From Aquatica leii (lineage: Eukaryota; Arthropoda; Insecta; Coleoptera; Lampyridae), in assembly GCA_035610365.1 (NCBI GenBank), contig CM069439.1, positions 8,308,001 through 8,372,000 of the forward strand: 64,000 nucleotides of DNA, given 5' to 3'. A program made the position numbers and the translations under genes. The first letter of the stretch is position 1, and each line of letters begins with the position of its first letter. Under the pieces are notes generated by a model, which did not search any database, was not told the origin of the DNA, and saw nothing but the letters and a program-made list of their open reading frames with translations. This document shows, piece after piece, positions 10,515 through 21,062 of this stretch.

Positions 10515-10548
10515 CTGAAGAAGACAGCGACATTACTGTCGAAACGTC
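10515..10548 (+). ncRNA. Hammerhead-ribozyme-like motif in Penelope copy 2 3' end
   Basis: The core CTGAAGA (10515-10521) matches hammerhead CUGANGA. One extra A is followed by a five-pair stem, GACAG (10523-10527) with CTGTC (10536-10540), closed by an 8-nt loop. GAA (10541-10543), the self-complementary ACGT (10544-10547) and C at the expected cleavage position (10548) follow. Three A residues after the cleavage site can pair with TTT just before the core. Hammerheads with a minimal helix III, thought to act as dimers, are described in Penelope-like elements. The extra A and the weak helix I leave activity open. Confidence 0.5.
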
Positions 10549-10652
10549 AAACATTGTAAATTTTTCAAAGTTTGTAAGTTTTCTAAGTTTTATAAATGTT
10601 GTGAAAAGTGTAAATATGGAACGCGGTTCACAACCCGAAAATAATTATTTGT

Positions 10653-10846
10653 TAAAAAATCATGACCGCGAAAGCCTCAAAAATAAAAAAAAACCTATTA
10701 GGTACTTATGGATCAAAGGAAACTGAACCAGGCGCGAATGTAGAAACGTAGGTTGGGGGCAGCTATAAACCCGTTTAACATGAGAAAAAAGTAATAAAAA
10801 AAATGTTGAACAAATTGATCCTTAATATATGTTACATAAACGCTCA
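10653..10846. other. Spacer, nothing recognised
   Basis: AT-rich sequence between the Penelope end and the hAT-like terminus. It contains the run AAATAAAAAAAAACC near 10680 and no coding signal. Confidence 0.4.
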
Positions 10847-11099
10847 CAGTGCCGCGCCGATACTTAGTGGCGCCTGTGGGCAAAAATTTTTATGGCGTCC
10901 ATGAAAATTTTAGTTAACAAAATTGTTTGGTATTTTTAAATAAAAAGTTAACTAAAAACAAACAAATATCTATTCAGATGACAATAATACATGAAATATA
11001 AGCATGGTAAAATATACAAATCAAATACACCATTGGTTTTCAACTGTTTTGTTACGACGGGCTCCCAAAAACTTTTAAAAATTTGGCGGATCCCCTAAA

Positions 11100-12806
11100 A
11101 CTAAAAAACGTTCTTCGCGTTCATTTAAAATCTCAGAAATAAAACAAAACGATGTTTAAATTTATTATTAAAAATGTAAGATTTTGTTTTAACTTGTCGA
11201 GGAGCGCTAACAGACGTCGCGGACCCCTACCAATAGCTATGCGGACCCCTGAGGGTTTGATAACCGTTCTTGACTCATGGTCGACCTTAAATAATTGTTT
11301 ATTAGCTTTAATTTGGAGAAGGATCTTTCTGCAGTGGTTTATATTAAATGTTCGTAGTCGTAGTTTTTTGTCGACGCCGAGGGTGGCTGTCTGAAAATTG
11401 GGTTCCACATCTAACTTTTTTGCAGTTTCTTTTGCTGCAGTAAGTGATATCGCCATTAAATTTCTCATCTGTACGGAATTCGAGCAAAAATTGTTTTAAT
11501 TTTTGTAAAGCTTCCAGAGCCAATTGTATATTTGTACTTTGTAATTGTCTTGCACTAAAACTTCATACCAGATGTGGACTGAACAAACAATAAACGTAAA
11601 TGTTGATATTTCATCCCCTAAACACCTAGCTTGATATTTTGATTCCTGATCAAATCTATCTAAATTTGTTATGTTAAATTTTTAAACAGTGGCTTTATTG
11701 CATCAACTCTGCTTGACCATCTCGTGTCAGGTAATGGTTTTAAAGTAAAATTAGCTAAGTTTGTCTGACGATATTCCAACGTTTAGTAGACGCAGAAAAA
11801 TATTTATATAATTCTTGATCTAAACTGAAAAAACCAGCTGTTTCGTGATTAACTTTTGCAGCATAATTAACTATTAAAAACAGGTGTTAAAGTGGACAAA
11901 ACGTATGCTAATACTTATTTGCTCTATATGTACAATACCCGGTGTACAGTCCAATATTATTGAAAAATACTTACTCTGCCTGCATTAATTCAAAATTGAA
12001 GTTTGGATTTCCTTTGCCAAAACAGATATGATTTAATTTTGTCACTAAGATACCTGGGCATTTTTTTAGCTTGTGAAGTAGCACGTTGAATATGATCATT
12101 CATTATAGAATCAAATTTACTTACCATCTCAATATATTTCAAAAAATTTCCGTTATTGTTTTGAAATAACATACTGTCTTGGCCTTGAAAAGCTAATTTT
12201 GTCGAGCTAAAAATTGAATAACATATACTATTATTTTAATTATATTATACCATCGTTGTTTTTCGATTGCAAGAAGTTTTTGATTGGCACTATCAATTGT
12301 AGTTTTATTTTTTAATGCTTGACATAGTTCTGTCCATTTTTGATAGTTACTAAAGTGAGATGAATTTTTTCATGTGTACTTAGATTCATTGCTAAATGTA
12401 ACCAATCATTACAACCCAACAAAAGTTTGCAACAAAAACAATAAACCATGTTTTTAGATTTCGAATAAAGTAACCAATTTCTATGATAAATTTGTCCGTT
12501 TTTTAAACGTCTTTCATAATAATTAGAAGAAAATCTTAGACCCGTCGAATCACGAGGAAAATTGAATCGTGTAATTTGTTTCAGGCCATTTTCAATTAGA
12601 ATTTGTATAGGATTCGTACTTAGAGCCTTTGGCCAATGACCTGGATCATTGTGAATAGAGTTTACCTTGCTCGTGTCTATATCAGTGTTGGTTTCATCAA
12701 AGGTTGTTAATTGTCGTGGCTCTTCTTCAGTTGTAATCTGCGCATCAGATTGGTGTGCCGTTTGGTTTTCTTCATTATCAGTAGGAGTCGTCTTTTGCGA
12801 AGCCAA
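11100..12806 (-). pseudogene. hAT-like transposase (TTF zinc finger, DUF4371, C-terminal region), copy A
   Basis: Going down the minus strand, 12806-12312 contains SSNYYERRLKNGQIYHRNWL and MVYCFCCKLLLGCNDWL, the TTF-type zinc finger of ZMYM1-like proteins. 12172-11990 has NNNGNFLKYIEMVSKFD, the start of DUF4371. Near 11965-11890 is ILDCTPGIVHIEQISISIRF. Near 11860-11770 is GFFSLDQELYKYFSASTKRW. Near 11755-11680 is LANFTLKPLPDTRWSSRVDA. 11468-11133 has SLTAAKETAKKLDVEPNF. This is the expected order for a hAT-superfamily transposase. Frameshifts near 12365, 12060 and elsewhere kill it. The open frame at 12806 begins at TTG, with a stop 24 nt upstream, so the true start is lost or in another exon. 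Confidence 0.7.
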
Positions 12807-12829
12807 AGAACAAGAAGAAAAAACTACTC

Positions 12830-14273
12830 AAAGTTGATGTAGATGGAACGGGAAAAAAACTGTGTTATCTTTGTGGTATTTTTGTCACGCTCTTTGTCTC
12901 GTTTCCTCTTGTTTATTAATTTTTGGAAACCCGATAGTTTTTTTATCCTTCATAAGGCATCTGAAAAATAATGGTTTTTACAAAAGCAACTGTCAAAAGT
13001 TGAAACGTGTTTTTATATTTCACGTATTTTTTTTATTGCATACATGTAATTTGTGACTGAATTGTGAGTTTTTTATTGAATTTTTTGTCATCGTCACAAC
13101 AATATCGAATAATAACAACAATAATTCAACTCACTCAAAACACATTTTCCTGAGCTTTCGGAAATCTGTCTCCGTTTTTGAATAAAGATGCTAATCATAG
13201 ATAAAAAATGTGCTAATGTTAAATAAACAAACTCCATGGTAACCTAAGTTGTTTATTATTTCATCCAACAACATGTTGCCATACAGAATGATTTAGAATT
13301 TAATTTCATTTCCTATAAGAGAAATAAACCAGCAACATCCTATTAAAGTAACTGAAATTTCTACCACAGATACATCACTAATTATTTGCTAAAATATAAG
13401 CTGATTCTTAATTTTTCTCGTATATTCTTGTAGTTTAAAAATGCGGCAAGTGGCGAATTTGGCGAGTATATATTTTTTATACCCAGTAAAGCAAGGTAAA
13501 TTCATTGTAAATTCTCTGCAAGGTTACAAATAAAACTCCAAAGTTAATAGTTTAGTTTCTAAATACTTCCAGAAAATTTCTGCAGTAGTTGAATCTATCC
13601 CCATTTCAATTTCAGTTGTAAACTTTTAAGTGATTAGTGATCATCTGCCAAGTAGCAGCAAATTCCACTTGACGCAAAGAAGCAAGGTAACTATATTGAA
13701 AGTTACCATGTGAAAATTTATCGCAAGTTTTAGAAATACGATACTTCCTTAGTGTTGCAAAATTCCCTTATCTAAAAGGACCTAAATGGAATAAGTCTTA
13801 AAATATATACCACAGGGGTAGGTACGGACACGATAAAAAGTGTAGAATAATAAATTAACAATATGCCGAATTATACCTATTATACATATGGTGGTTGACT
13901 TACCTTATGAACACTAATGCACCACTTAAACAATATGACAGTATTCTAATGTTGTAAAGAATCGAAACTGCCACTTTCCTTATACAGACTACGAAAACCA
14001 ACAAGTTGTGACAGATCGCGACGTGAATGAGATTGTTGACATCAAGAAGTTGACATCTGTTGTTAATTAGGCGGTGTACAGGACGCCGGTGGCGATGCGT
14101 GCCTTCAATTTGTGTTTTGCTTGTTTCTACAGAATTTTTCCTGTTTAAATGTAGTTTATAATTTATTAACAAGCAGCATTCTCTTTATTGGACCTCTATA
14201 ATTCATCTCATATCTTAAACACGGTTTAAATAAATCTGCAATTTGCAATTTATTAAATAGAGATTATTAAATT
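12830..14273. other. Non-coding part of duplicated unit 1
   Basis: This AT-rich stretch lies 5' of the transposase frame and before the small hAT element. A 90-codon minus-strand open stretch (14172-13900, including GTHRHRRPVHRLINNR) is kept as 94 codons in unit 2. It resembles nothing I know and is probably kept only because the duplication is recent. The same holds for 16360-17779 in unit 2. Confidence 0.4.
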
Positions 14274-15276
14274 CAGTGGCGGCTTCTCTATTAGATCATT
14301 TAAATAAATAAAGAATGTTTGGGAGTTTGAATTTCGGGCGTTTAAATTGAGAATTGAGATACAAAAACTTGCGAATCTACCGGAGGCTCACATTTACGCG
14401 TGATCGTGCGCAATAATATTGAAGCCGAATCATAAATAATATAGTTATTATAGTCAATAGTGAGACACACATAATACAAGTTTATGCAAGTTAGAAAAGA
14501 ATATAAGTAAACGCTTAAATGCTTGCTTGCGGTCTTGAGCCTAGAGGTCATTCCGCCTACTCAGTGGCAGTGCAATGCTTACGTGACTTACGTCATTTAT
14601 TACTACCTTCGTAGCACGTGTGAATAAAACACAGATACTAGAATGCACATTTCTTATCACATATGACAAACTTTACAGTCGGTTTTCTTAGTTGATCTAT
14701 AACATCCATTTGTAATAGACGACTTATAGTTTTTGTTTCATAATAATGGTGGTAGAAGACATTAAAAAATTAATGGGTAATATTAGTTTAGACGTTTAGA
14801 ATTTAAATTTAATGCTCGTCCTCAGCCTTTACTTCAAATTCGTAAGACCAGTAAACATCAAAATAAAGTCCATAGTAATTTTAAAGAATCTATGTATGAA
14901 TCGTCAGATTAGATTTGTGAATTTGAAGTAAATAACAGATTTTACTGATTTGTAAGTTTACTGTTTTCACATGATTCATTATGGTGTAAAAATAATGTTA
15001 CCGATTTGTAGCATTTAAAAGAAAAAGTGAATATGCACTCGTTATCGGCGAATCACAAGAAAAGTTATATGAATTACGCTTGCCGAAAGTCAATTGATGA
15101 CCACCATAAAATCGTTTGTAAAAATATATACACAAATTAAGTAAAATAACTGATTGGCTTTACCTGCGACTACCGTGAAAGTGAGCGTAAAAAAATTAAA
15201 TAATTTCTACGCAATCGGCAATACTATAAGACGAGATAGTCGTGTTAAGCATTAAAAAATCTTCCATTAAAAACTG
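14274..15276. mobile_element. Small hAT element, truncated copy in unit 1
   Basis: It starts CAGTGGCGGCTTCTCTATTA, as the full copy at 17788 does, and is preceded by the same TTAAATT. It stops at 15276, where the second duplication unit begins, so the last 150 or so bases and the right terminus are missing. Confidence 0.8.
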
Positions 15277-18200
15277 TAAGTTTGTCTGACGATATTCCAA
15301 CGGTTAGTAGACGCAGAAAAATATTTATATAACTCTTGATCTAAACTGAAAAAACCAGCTGTTTCGTGATTAACTTTTGCAGCATAATTAACTATTAAAA
15401 ACAGGTGTTAAAGTGGACAAAACGTATGCTAATACTTATTTGCTCTATATGTACAATACCCGGTGTACAGTCCAATATTATTAAAAAATACTTACTCTGC
15501 CTGCATTAATTCAAAATTGAAGTTTGGATTTCCTTTGCCAAAACAGATACGATTTCATTTTGGATTTTGTCACCAACATACGTGGGCATTTTTTTAGCTT
15601 GTGAAGTAGCACGTTGAATATGTTCACTCATTATAGGTTCAAATGTACTTACCATCTCAATACACTTTAAAAAATTTTCGTTATTATTTTGAAATAACAT
15701 ACTGTCTTGACCTCGACAAGCTAAATTTTGTCGAGCTAAAAATTGAATAACATTTACTATTATTTTAATTATATTATACCATCGTTGTTTTTCGATTGCA
15801 AAAAGTTTTTGATTGGCACTATCAATTGTAGTTTTATTTTTTAATGCTTGACATAGTTCTGTCCATTTTTGATAGTTACTAAAGTGAGATGAATTTTTTT
15901 CATGTGTACTTAGATTCATTGCTAAATGTAACCAATCATTACAACCCAACAAAAGTTTGCAACAAAAACAATAAACCATGTTTTTAGATTTCGAATAAAG
16001 TAACCAATTTCTATGATAAATTTCTGCGTTTTTTAAACGTCTTTCATAATAATTAGAAGAAAATCTTAGACCCGTCGAATCACGAGGAAAATTGAATCGT
16101 GTAATTTGTTTCAGGCCATTTTCAATTAGAATTTGTATAGGATTCGTACTTAGAGCCTTTGGCCAATGACCTGGATCATTGTGAATAGAGTTTACCTTGC
16201 TCGTGTCTATATCAGTGTTGGTTTCATCAAAGGTTGTTAATTGTCGTGGCTCTTCTTCAGTTGTAATCTGCGCATCAGATTGGTGTGCCGTTTGGTTTTC
16301 TTCATTATCAGTAGGAGTCGTCTTTTGCGAAGCCAAAGAACAAGAAGAAAAAACTACTCAAAGTTGATGTAGATGGAACGGGAAAAAAACTGTGTTATCT
16401 TTGTGGTATTTTGTCACGCTCTTTGTCTCGTTTCCTCTTGTTTATTAATTTTTGGAAACCCGATAGTTTTTATCCTTCATAAGGCATCTGAAAAATAATG
16501 GTTTTTACAAAAGCAACTGTCAAAAGTTGAAACGTGTTTTTATATTTCACGTATTTTTTTTATTGCATACATGTAATTTGTGACTGAATTGTGAGTTTTT
16601 TATTGAATTTTTTGTCATCGTCACAACAATATCGAATAATAACAACAATAATTCAACTCACTCAAAACACATTTTCCTGAGCTTTCGGAAATCTGTCTCC
16701 GTTTTTGAATAAAGATGCTAATCATAGATAAAAAATGTGCTAATGTTAAATAAACAAACTCCATGGTAACCTAAGTTGTTTATTATTTCATCCAACAACA
16801 TGTTGCCATACAGAATGATTTAGAATTTAATTTCATTTCCTATAAGAGAAATAAACCAGCAACATCCTATTAAAGTAACTGAAATTTCTACCACAGATAC
16901 ATCACTAATTATTTGCTAAAATATAAGCTGATTCTTAATTTTTCTCGTATATTCTTGTAGTTTAAAAATGCGGCAAGTGGCGAATTTGGCGAGTATATAT
17001 TTTTTATACCCGGTAAGCAAGGTAAATTCATTGCAAATTCTCTGCAAGGTTACAAATAAAACTGCAAAGTTAATAGATTAGTTTCTAAATACTTCCAGAA
17101 AATTTCTGCAGTAGTTGAATCTGTCCCCATTTCAATTTCAGTTGTAAACTTTTAAGTGATTAGTGAAGATCATCTGCCAAGTAGCAGCAAATTCCACTTG
17201 ACGCAAAGAAGCAAGGTGACTATATTGAAAGTTACCATGTGAAAATTTATCGCAAGTTTTAGAAATACGATACTTCCTTAGTGTTGCAAAATTCCCTTAT
17301 CTAAAAGGACCTAAATGGAATAAGTCTTAAAATATATACCACAGGAGTAGATACGGACACGATAAAAAGTGTAGAATAATAAATTAACAATATGCCGAAT
17401 TATACCTATTATACATATGGTGGTTGACTTACCTTATGAACACTACTGCACCACTTAAACAATATTCTAATGTTGTAGAGAATCGAAACTGCCACTTTCC
17501 TTATACAGATTACGAAAACCGACAAGTTCTGACAGATCGCGACGTGAATGAGATTGTTGACACCAAGAAGTTGACATCTGTTATTAATTAGGCGGTGTAC
17601 AGGACGCCGGTGGCGATGCGTGCCTTCAATTTGTGTTTTGCTTGTTTCTACAGAATTTTTCCTGTTTAAATGTAGTTTATAATTTATTAACAAGCAGCAT
17701 TCTCTTTATTGGACCTCTATAATTCATCTCATATCTTAAACACGGTTTAAATAAATCTGCAATTTATTAAATAGAGATTATTAAATTCAGTGGCGGCTTC
17801 TCTATTAGATCATTTAAATAAATAAAGAAGGTTTCGGAGTTTGAATTTCGGGCGTTTAAATTGAGATACAAAAACTTGCGAATCTACCGGAGGCTCACAT
17901 TTACGCGTGATCGTGCGCAATAATATTGAAGCCGAATTATAAATAATATAGTTATTATAGTCAATAGTGAGACACACATAATACAAGTTTATGTGAGTTA
18001 GAAAAGAATATAAGTAAACGCTTAAATGCTTGCTTGCGGTCTTGAGCCTAGAGGTCATTCCGCCTACTCAGTGGCAGTGCAATGCTTACGTGACTTACGT
18101 CATTTATTATTACCTTCGTAGCACGTGTGAATAAAACACAGATGCTAGAATGCACATTTCTTATCACATATGACAAACTTTACAGTCGGTTTTCTTAGTT

Positions 18201-18782
18201 GATCTATAACATCCATTTGTAATAGACGACTTGTAGTTTTTGTTTCATAATAATAGTGGTAGAAGACATTAAAAAATTAATGGCTAATATTAGTTTAGAC
18301 GTTTAGAATTTAAATTTAATGCTCGTCCTCAGCCTTTACTTCAAATTCGTACGACCAGTAAACATAAAAATAAAGTCCATAGTAATTTTAAAGAATCTAT
18401 GTATGAATCGTCAGATTAGATTTGTGAATTTGAAGTAAATAACAGATTTTACTGATTTGTAATTTACTGTTTTCACATGATTCATTATGGTGTAAAAATA
18501 ATGTTACCGATTTGTAGCATTTAAAAGAAAAAGTGAATATGCACTCGTTATCGGCGAATCACAAGAAAAGTTATATGAATTACGCTTGCCGAAAGTCAAT
18601 TGATGACCACCATAAAATCGTTTGTAAAAATATATACACAAATTAAGTAAAATAACTGATTGACTTTACCTGCGACTACCGTCAAAGTGAGCGTAAAAAA
18701 ATTAAATAATTTCTACGCAATCGGCAATACTATAAGACGAGATAGTCGTGTTAAGCATTAAAAAATCTTCCATTAAAAACTG
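15277..18782. repeat. Tandem duplication, unit 2 (about 3,506 bp)
   Basis: Direct repeat of 11756-15276. Its right limit is inferred from where the two copies part after AAAAACTGT near 18783. The unit continues into unique sequence (the rest of the small hAT element), so unit 2 carries the original right junction and unit 1 the original left one. Confidence 0.9.
15290..16336 (-). pseudogene. hAT-like transposase, copy B (TTF finger and start of DUF4371)
   Basis: The duplicate of copy A reads openly for 276 codons from 16336 to 15506. It contains the TTF finger MVYCFCCKLLLGCNDWL, LHLAMNLSTHEKNSSHFSNY and the DUF4371 start NNNENFLKCIEMVSTFEPIM. It is better kept than copy A over this part, having no shift at the run near 15895. 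After 15500 the ILDCTPG and STKRW segments are readable, but the duplication boundary removes everything C-terminal. So copy A has the C-terminus but a broken N-half, and copy B the reverse. Confidence 0.7.
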
Positions 18783-18936
18783 TTAATTTGTATCGATCAT
18801 TTTGGTAATTGTAAAGATAGACGAATATCCTAAATCTTAAATGTAAATCGTGTTAATGTATGTTTTTTTAGACTTTGCAATAATTGTGTTTTTTTTTAAA
18901 TGATCCTCTTGTATGATTGACCAACAGCCGCCACTG
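17788..18936. mobile_element. Non-autonomous hAT element with 8-bp target duplication
   Basis: The ends are CAGTGGCGGCT at left and its inverse AGCCGCCACTG at right. Subterminal ATCATTTAAA and its inverse also match. The flanks are ATTAAATT at 17780-17787 and ATTAAATT at 18937-18944. The 1,149-bp interior has no open frame of note. CAGTGGCGG ends with an 8-bp duplication are diagnostic of the hAT superfamily. Confidence 0.9.
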
Positions 18937-19600
18937 ATTAAATTTCTAAATTATCATAGGAGATTTGGAATTTTGATTGCCCAATTCCTTCAGGGCGCCT
19001 TTTGGCGCCCCTTCAGACCTGGCGCCTGTGTGCACCGCACACATTGCACACATGGACCGGTCCTGAACGCTCAAACATACAAAATCACGACTGAAGACTT
19101 ACATTTTCTCTTATTATTTGTTCTGATTGTTTGAATTTTTATTAATATAACTAAACAGACAGCGTCTGGCAGTAGATCCAGCTGAATAGTTGCCCTCTAT
19201 GAATCCGCGGCTGAACTGCTGAACCATGAATTACTTAGAGAATTAAGAAGTTTTCTGTGACTTGCAAATTACTCTTTAAATAAGTTTGTCTGTTATTATT
19301 ATTGTTTTGGCTATGATCCGCTTCTTGTTATAATGAAAAAGACGAAATATACAAATTTAATAGTTAAGCACTTCCCAGCACAAGGTAGCTTAATTTAGTA
19401 GTTTATTGGGTATTGAAAAGTCATTTATAAGTAATTTCATTTTTTTCGTAATTTAAGAGTAGTCTAAGGTGACGTTTAGCAGTAATTTAAATGGTTACTA
19501 GTTTAAAAGTAGTATACGAAATAGTTTAGGAGTATTTCAGTATTGTAGTAGCATAAAAGTAATTTAATTAGTAACTTAATAGTAATTAAATAATTAAGAG

Positions 19601-19990
19601 TTGTAGTTTAATGGTAATTGAGTCACCATTATACTACCCGGTAATTAGAAAGTAATTGAGGAGTAATGTAATGGTGGGTAGCTTAAGAATAGTTTAACCA
19701 GTGACTTAAGAGTAATTATAAAATTGAACGTTGTAGTTTAATGGTAATTGAGTCACCGTTATACCACACAGTAATTATATTGTAATTAAGGAGTAATGTA
19801 ATGGTGGGTAGCTTAAGAATAGTTTAACCAGTGACTTAAGAGTAATTAAAAAATTGAACGTTGTAGTTTACCGGTAATTGAGTTACCATTATACTACCCA
19901 GCAATTCAAAAGTAATTTAAGAGTAATGTAATGATTGGTAGCTTGAATAATTTACTCAGTAACTTAGTCGTAATTCCAGAATTAGGTTGC
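19601..19990. repeat. 130-bp tandem repeat, three copies plus partial flanks
   Basis: TTGTAGTTTA recurs at 19601, 19731 and 19861, exactly 130 bp apart each time. Each unit holds GGTAATTGAGTCACC, GAGTAATGTAATGG and TAGCTTAAGAATAG or variants. Units 1 and 2 are closest and unit 3 is more diverged. Partial copies extend on both sides (about 19530-20060). Confidence 0.9.
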
Positions 19991-20605
19991 TGGGGAGTTT
20001 AATGGTAATTGAATGTCCGTCAAAATACAAGGTAAATTAATAGTCAGTAGTAATAGAGTTGCTATATAAATGTTAAGCTTAAATTATTTTTAAAATAGTC
20101 GTTATATTTGCCAAACAGTTAGGTCTGCTATCAAACAATTGCTTGAAGAATGCACAGAAAGAAGAAAAGTGGCAATTATTATTGACAACCAAAAAAGATT
20201 TCGTACAGTTTACGAAAATATTAATATTGGAAAGTCAAATAGCATTGGTCAATCTGCGGGATCCAGTAACGCAATATAAATATAAAACAAAAGTAAATAT
20301 TATAACTTATGATACAAGAATATCAATATTGCATGAAATTTTGTACCTGCTGTATCCAAAAATATTCGAATTATATAAACCACTTCAAGCAACTAAGACA
20401 TGAATTATCGTGATTACAGAATAACAAAAACAACAAGAGTATAATTAATACGTAGCGATGCAAATGTATATACAGAACTAATTCATCATCAGTCTGATTG
20501 TCATGTGAAATATTTAATGGTTCACGTTGAAAGTATTAAATTACGAATAAGTTACTCGATTTTGTATTCAACATATATAACGTGTAGTTAGCATTTATAG
20601 TATTA

Positions 20606-20790
20606 GGTCAGGTAGAGTAGTGGTTAACACGTTTAGGTTGCAAGGGATTTTCCTGATGTTCGTGGGATCAAACCCCAGCTAAGTACTTAAATTAAATTCT
20701 AATTTAAAAAAAAATCCACAATTGATCAATTATGTGCGTCAAATTCTGTAAACGAAATAAATAAAAAAATACAGAAACAAATAATTATTA
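20606..20790 (+). mobile_element. tRNA-derived SINE
   Basis: GGTAGAGTAGTGGTTAACACG (20610-20630) resembles a pol III A box region, and GTGGGATCAAACCCC (20662-20676) a B box, spaced as in tRNA. A non-tRNA tail and A-rich end follow (AAAAAAAAATCC near 20705, AAATAAATAAAAAAATAC near 20755). A real tRNA gene is unlikely, because no acceptor-stem pairing was found. Confidence 0.5.
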
Positions 20791-21062
20791 ACTAAAAAAA
20801 CCATTTTTTTTTAAATGTGTAGTGGTTTTAATAATAATTTAATAGTTTTGCTAGTAGTTCAAAACAGTAGTTTAACAGTAATTCAATGGTAATATAACAA
20901 CAGTATTTTAATGGTAGCTTATTAGTAATTTAGAAGCCAATGAATTTTTGGTAGTTTAAGTGGTTGCTTAATGGCGCCCTTTTTACTGTTTAAATTACTA
21001 CTTAAATTACCGTAATTTAATGGCAATTCAACAGTAATTTAAGTCCATCTGTGTTTGCTGGG

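Larger units (their letters stand above)
6930..10652 (+). mobile_element. Penelope-like element, copy 2 (plus), internally deleted and interrupted by a gypsy element
   Basis: The order is 5' coding start 6930-6979, then a deletion of most of the RT, then the catalytic YVDD region onward (about 6980-7603), the inserted gypsy element 7604-10207, then the rest of the GIY-YIG domain and 3' end (10208-10652). The end (10440-10652) mirrors 5090-5270 of copy 1, including CCCGAAAATAATTATTTG. Confidence 0.85.
11756..15276. repeat. Tandem duplication, unit 1 (3,521 bp)
   Basis: The sequence from TAAGTTTGTCTGACGATATT (11756) to AAAAACTG (15276) is repeated directly from 15277 to about 18782. Differences are scattered substitutions and small indels. 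The unit runs from inside the transposase to inside the small hAT element, so its limits are not transposon ends. Confidence 0.9.
10847..19046 (-). mobile_element. Composite hAT-like region (ZMYM1-type transposase), limits tentative
   Basis: The transposase reads on the minus strand. At the left, CAGTGCCGCGCC (10847) with nearby GTGGCGCCTGTGGGC looks like a hAT terminus. At the right, GGCGCC blocks near 18993-19026 run up to ACACATTG (19046). I found no matching 8-bp target duplication, so both limits are inference. The interior holds a 3.5-kb tandem duplication and two copies of a smaller hAT element. Confidence 0.4.
19374..21062. mobile_element. Repeat-rich element with CCCAGCA/TGCTGGG ends
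   Basis: It begins CCCAGCACAAGGTAGC and ends CTGTGTTTGCTGGG, so the terminal 7 bases are inverted repeats. Inside, both flanks are packed with variants of AGTAATTTAA in both orientations (19440-20060 and 20820-21045). The centre holds an 86-codon open stretch (20143-20403) of unknown nature and a tRNA-derived SINE. Both flanks show TT next to the ends, too short to prove a target duplication. The superfamily is not identified. Confidence 0.45.

Noticed and set aside
20606-20682. tRNA gene
   Set aside because: A and B box words are present, but no cloverleaf acceptor stem was found and the sequence continues into an A-rich tail, as in a SINE.
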